Shown here: in pieces, positions 59,430-64,000 of the stretch
Layout: every line of letters starts with the position of its first letter
Numbering within the stretch: position 1 is the stretch's first letter
Source: Bradyrhizobiaceae bacterium Ga0074131
Lineage (GTDB): Bacteria > Pseudomonadota > Alphaproteobacteria > Rhizobiales > Xanthobacteraceae
Direction: 5' to 3'
Assembly: GCA_001464035.1 (NCBI GenBank)
Contig: LNEC01000010.1
Location: 62,001 to 126,000, forward strand
Length of the DNA stretch: 64,000 nucleotides
The notes under the pieces: generated by a model
What the model was told of the DNA's origin: nothing
The model's database searches: none
What the model saw: only the letters and a program-made list of their open reading frames with translations
Position numbers and translations under genes: made by a program

Positions 59430-59747
59430 TCGCGGCCCTGATCGCACCGGGAGTTCGGTTGGAAATGCAGTTGCTGCTGCCTGCCGGGGCCGTTGATGCT
59501 GGCGCCCCGCCGGCTCATGCGCCAGGTCCTGCTTGGCTCGTGAAGGCCGCCAAAAGAGGCGCTCTGGGCCGCTGGTGTTTCGGTCGCTTCGGACGGCCGG
59601 ATTCGCCGACCTGCCGGGCTGCATCAGCCCTCCCTTAAGTCCATGAAAAAACGAAGGGAAAAACCACTGGCGAAGATCAGTTAGGGGTGGTTAGAAAGGC
59701 CTCGATACGCTATATGATTCTGAGCCAGAACTGACCGGATTTCCCCT
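59430..59747. other. ssb-gyrA intergenic region
   Basis: The 318 bases hold the gyrA leader. No gene, hairpin with T-run or clear promoter was identified by eye. Confidence 0.4.
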
Positions 59748-62480
<2,733 letters not shown>

Positions 62481-62595
62481 CGTGTGGCGAGAGGGACCCT
62501 GTTCGCCCGTCACTCGCCATTCGCAACGTCCCATTCGCCCGCTCTTGATCTGGCGCTCGGTGCCGACGCGACAACCGGCCGTCCCCGGAATCAAG

Positions 62596-62625
62596 GAGGT
62601 CCCCGGGGGGCATCCCGGGGACCTC
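62596..62625 (+). other. Strong hairpin downstream of gyrA
   Basis: GAGGTCCCCGGG and CCCGGGGACCTC form a perfect 12-bp stem with a 6-base loop, 115 bases past the gyrA stop. No T-run follows on either strand, so it may limit readthrough or act as a 3'-end stabiliser for gyrA and the convergent small gene. Confidence 0.55.
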
Positions 62626-62678
62626 AGACCAGAGCAACCTGGCAGGACTCGAAGGTAAAATGGGTAATGACTGCGCCG

Positions 62679-62936
62679 TTACGGGGTACGGTCGGCAGTC
62701 ACCAGCCGGGCTTCCCGGATCATGGTCTTCTTGCCGGCGATGCGCAGGCAGGCCGCCTCGAAGTTCGGCCAGGCCTGCTGCGAGCAGTTGGGGCCGATCT
62801 GCTTGATGTCCAGACGGTCGCCCTTGGCGAGGGCTACCGGGACGCTGGCTTCGACCTGCGGGGCAAAGCCGGGCAGAATGGTGAGCGCGCCTGCAATGAA
62901 CGCGGCGATGGCGATGGCTGAAAGAGTCTTGATCAT
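62679..62936 (-). CDS. Small secreted hypothetical protein
   Basis: An 85-residue protein with a signal peptide (MIKTLSAIAIAAFIAGALTI). The mature part (KGDRLDIKQIGPNCSQQAWPNFEAACLR) has two cysteines that could form a disulfide. No function is known; it converges with gyrA. Confidence 0.7.
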   Translation of the reverse strand: MIKTLSAIAIAAFIAGALTILPGFAPQVEASVPVALAKGDRLDIKQIGPNCSQQAWPNFEAACLRIAGKKTMIREARLVTADRTP

Positions 62937-63218
62937 GACGGTCCCCTGTCATCGGGCCTGTTGGCCCGCCGTTTCGTTGGTCGATGGATACAAAGCGCCG
63001 GTTTCCGGATGTCTTCGCGCCCCCGCGAAATGGTTTCGTCCCGGCGGAGTTTTGTTTCGTGGGCCGCTCCCGCCGCGAAACATTGCCTGCCTGCCGAGAA
63101 GACGCCGTGACCCCTCAAGTGGTTCAGGGCCAGGCGCAATATAAAAACTGGGCGATTGCCTCCGGGGCGAGGAACCAACCCGGCTTGCGGGTCCGCCCGG
63201 GGCGGGGTAGAGGGGTTC

Positions 63219-63716
63219 ATGCCCCGCATCGCGCTGTATCCCGGCTCATTCGACCCCGTCACCAATGGACATCTGGATGTGGTCCGGCACGCCGTCGGGC
63301 TCTGCGACCGGCTGATCGTCGCCATTGGGGTTGCTCCCGGCAAGAAGCCGCTGTTCTCGACCGAGGAACGGCTGGAAATGGTCGAGCGGGTGTTTGCCCC
63401 CGTGGCCGCCGCGGCGCACTGCGCGTTCGATTGCACCACCTATGACAACCTGACCGTCGCGGCGGCGCAGAAGGCCGGGGCCACCATCATGATTCGCGGC
63501 CTGCGCGACGGCACCGATCTCGACTACGAGATGCAGATCGCGGGCATGAACGAGACCATGGCGCCCGGGGTGCATACCGTGTTCCTGCCGGCGTCGGTGG
63601 CGGTCCGCCCGATCACCGCCACACTGGTGCGGCAGATCGCTGCCATGGGCGGCGATGTCTCGGCGTTCGTGCCGCCGGCGGTTGCCGCCAGCCTCAAGAC
63701 CAAATTCGCTACCTGA
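63219..63716 (+). CDS. coaD: Phosphopantetheine adenylyltransferase
   Basis: A 165-residue nucleotidyltransferase. [19 protein letters not shown] carries the HxGH-type motif (TNGH), and [19 protein letters not shown] and [16 protein letters not shown] follow the family. It makes dephospho-CoA from phosphopantetheine and ATP. The ATG at 63219 follows GAGGGG; upstream in-frame codons are unsupported. It is followed by a cyclophilin gene. Confidence 0.95.
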   Translation: MPRIALYPGSFDPVTNGHLDVVRHAVGLCDRLIVAIGVAPGKKPLFSTEERLEMVERVFAPVAAAAHCAFDCTTYDNLTVAAAQKAGATIMIRGLRDGTDLDYEMQIAGMNETMAPGVHTVFLPASVAVRPITATLVRQIAAMGGDVSAFVPPAVAASLKTKFAT

Positions 63717-63742
63717 CCCGCTTTCTCTGATCCGGAGTTAAC

Positions 63743-64000
63743 ATGATCCGAATTCTTGGCCTGCTCGCCGCGCTGATCTGTGCGGCCCCCGCGATCGCCC
63801 AGCCGCTGCCCGCGGCTCTCGACAAGGCGAACGCGATCGTCATCGACAGCACCAAGGGCCGCATCGTGTTCAAGCTTCGCACCGACATCGCGCCGCAGCA
63901 TGCCGAGCGGATCAAACAGCTGGCGCGCGAGGGATTCTACAACAACGTGCCGTTCCACCGCGTGATGGACGGCTTCATGGCACAGACCGGCGACGGCCAG
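63743..64000 (+). CDS. Peptidyl-prolyl cis-trans isomerase, cyclophilin type (5' part)
   Basis: The first 86 residues are present; the gene runs past the window end. A signal peptide (MIRILGLLAALICAAPAIA, cleaved before QPLP) targets it to the periplasm. The cyclophilin core starts with AIVIDSTKGRIVFKLRTDIAPQHAERI, and the catalytic-site segment FYNNVPFHRVMDGFMAQTGD includes the active Arg. It would assist folding of exported proteins. It lies 26 bases after coaD. Confidence 0.92.
   Translation, partial: MIRILGLLAALICAAPAIAQPLPAALDKANAIVIDSTKGRIVFKLRTDIAPQHAERIKQLAREGFYNNVPFHRVMDGFMAQTGDGQ

Overview
The window is a GC-rich chromosomal segment from an alphaproteobacterium. The best match is the Bradyrhizobium/Rhodopseudomonas group of the Rhizobiales (Nitrobacteraceae). 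This rests on the conserved order erpA-dgt-argS-SPOR-nagZ-scpA-scpB-tatA-tatB-tatC-serS, then surE-pcm-nlpD-like, then yajC-secD-secF; on two dispersed repeats typical of this group (starting CGTCATTGCGAG and TGTCATCCCCGC); on Omp25/31-type porins; and on GAAC-N7-GAAC SOS boxes. No species call is possible from sequence alone. No tRNA, rRNA, CRISPR array, transposase or integrase was seen.

Layout. 1-5 kb: the 3' end of lpd, a threonine synthase-like PLP enzyme, a TctC-type solute-binding protein preceded by a dispersed repeat, and a large TPR protein. 5-9.5 kb: an accessory-looking group of two secreted serine hydrolases, a DUF2332 protein and an ATP-grasp ligase. 9.5-20 kb: a cytochrome P450, a dihydroxy-acid dehydratase with an overlapping Sel1-repeat protein, exonuclease III, a two-gene RND efflux pump and a secreted amidohydrolase. 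20-41 kb: the conserved housekeeping block for Fe-S insertion, dNTP hydrolysis, arginyl- and seryl-tRNA synthesis, cell-wall recycling, chromosome condensation, Tat and Sec secretion, and protein/nucleotide repair, interrupted by a Crp/Fnr regulator, a lone receiver protein and a candidate small RNA. 41-53 kb: a phytoene-synthase-like protein, a kinase-like protein fused to an acyl-CoA-synthetase C-terminal domain, trmFO, several small proteins (DUF1127, DUF3597, GNAT, a 42-residue zinc finger), a K+ channel with a zinc-ribbon tail, an acyl-CoA ligase with a tandem-PPC partner, an AAA ATPase and a DUF4258 toxin-antitoxin-like pair. 53-64 kb: uvrA, two tandem porin paralogues, ssb, gyrA, a small secreted protein, coaD and the 5' end of a periplasmic cyclophilin.

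Genes that work together: scpA and scpB (condensin accessory proteins), tatABC (twin-arginine translocase), yajC-secD-secF (Sec accessory complex), the adaptor and RND pump pair, and uvrA plus ssb as probable SOS-regulon members, each with a perfectly spaced GAAC-N7-GAAC box upstream. The most unusual points are the porin duplication lying between uvrA and ssb (with duplicated 5' region and terminator, and a third SOS-like box), the kinase/AMP-binding_C fusion, the NlpD-like protein whose LytM domain has lost most zinc ligands, and a possible small RNA with C-rich hairpin loops at about 31.8 kb.
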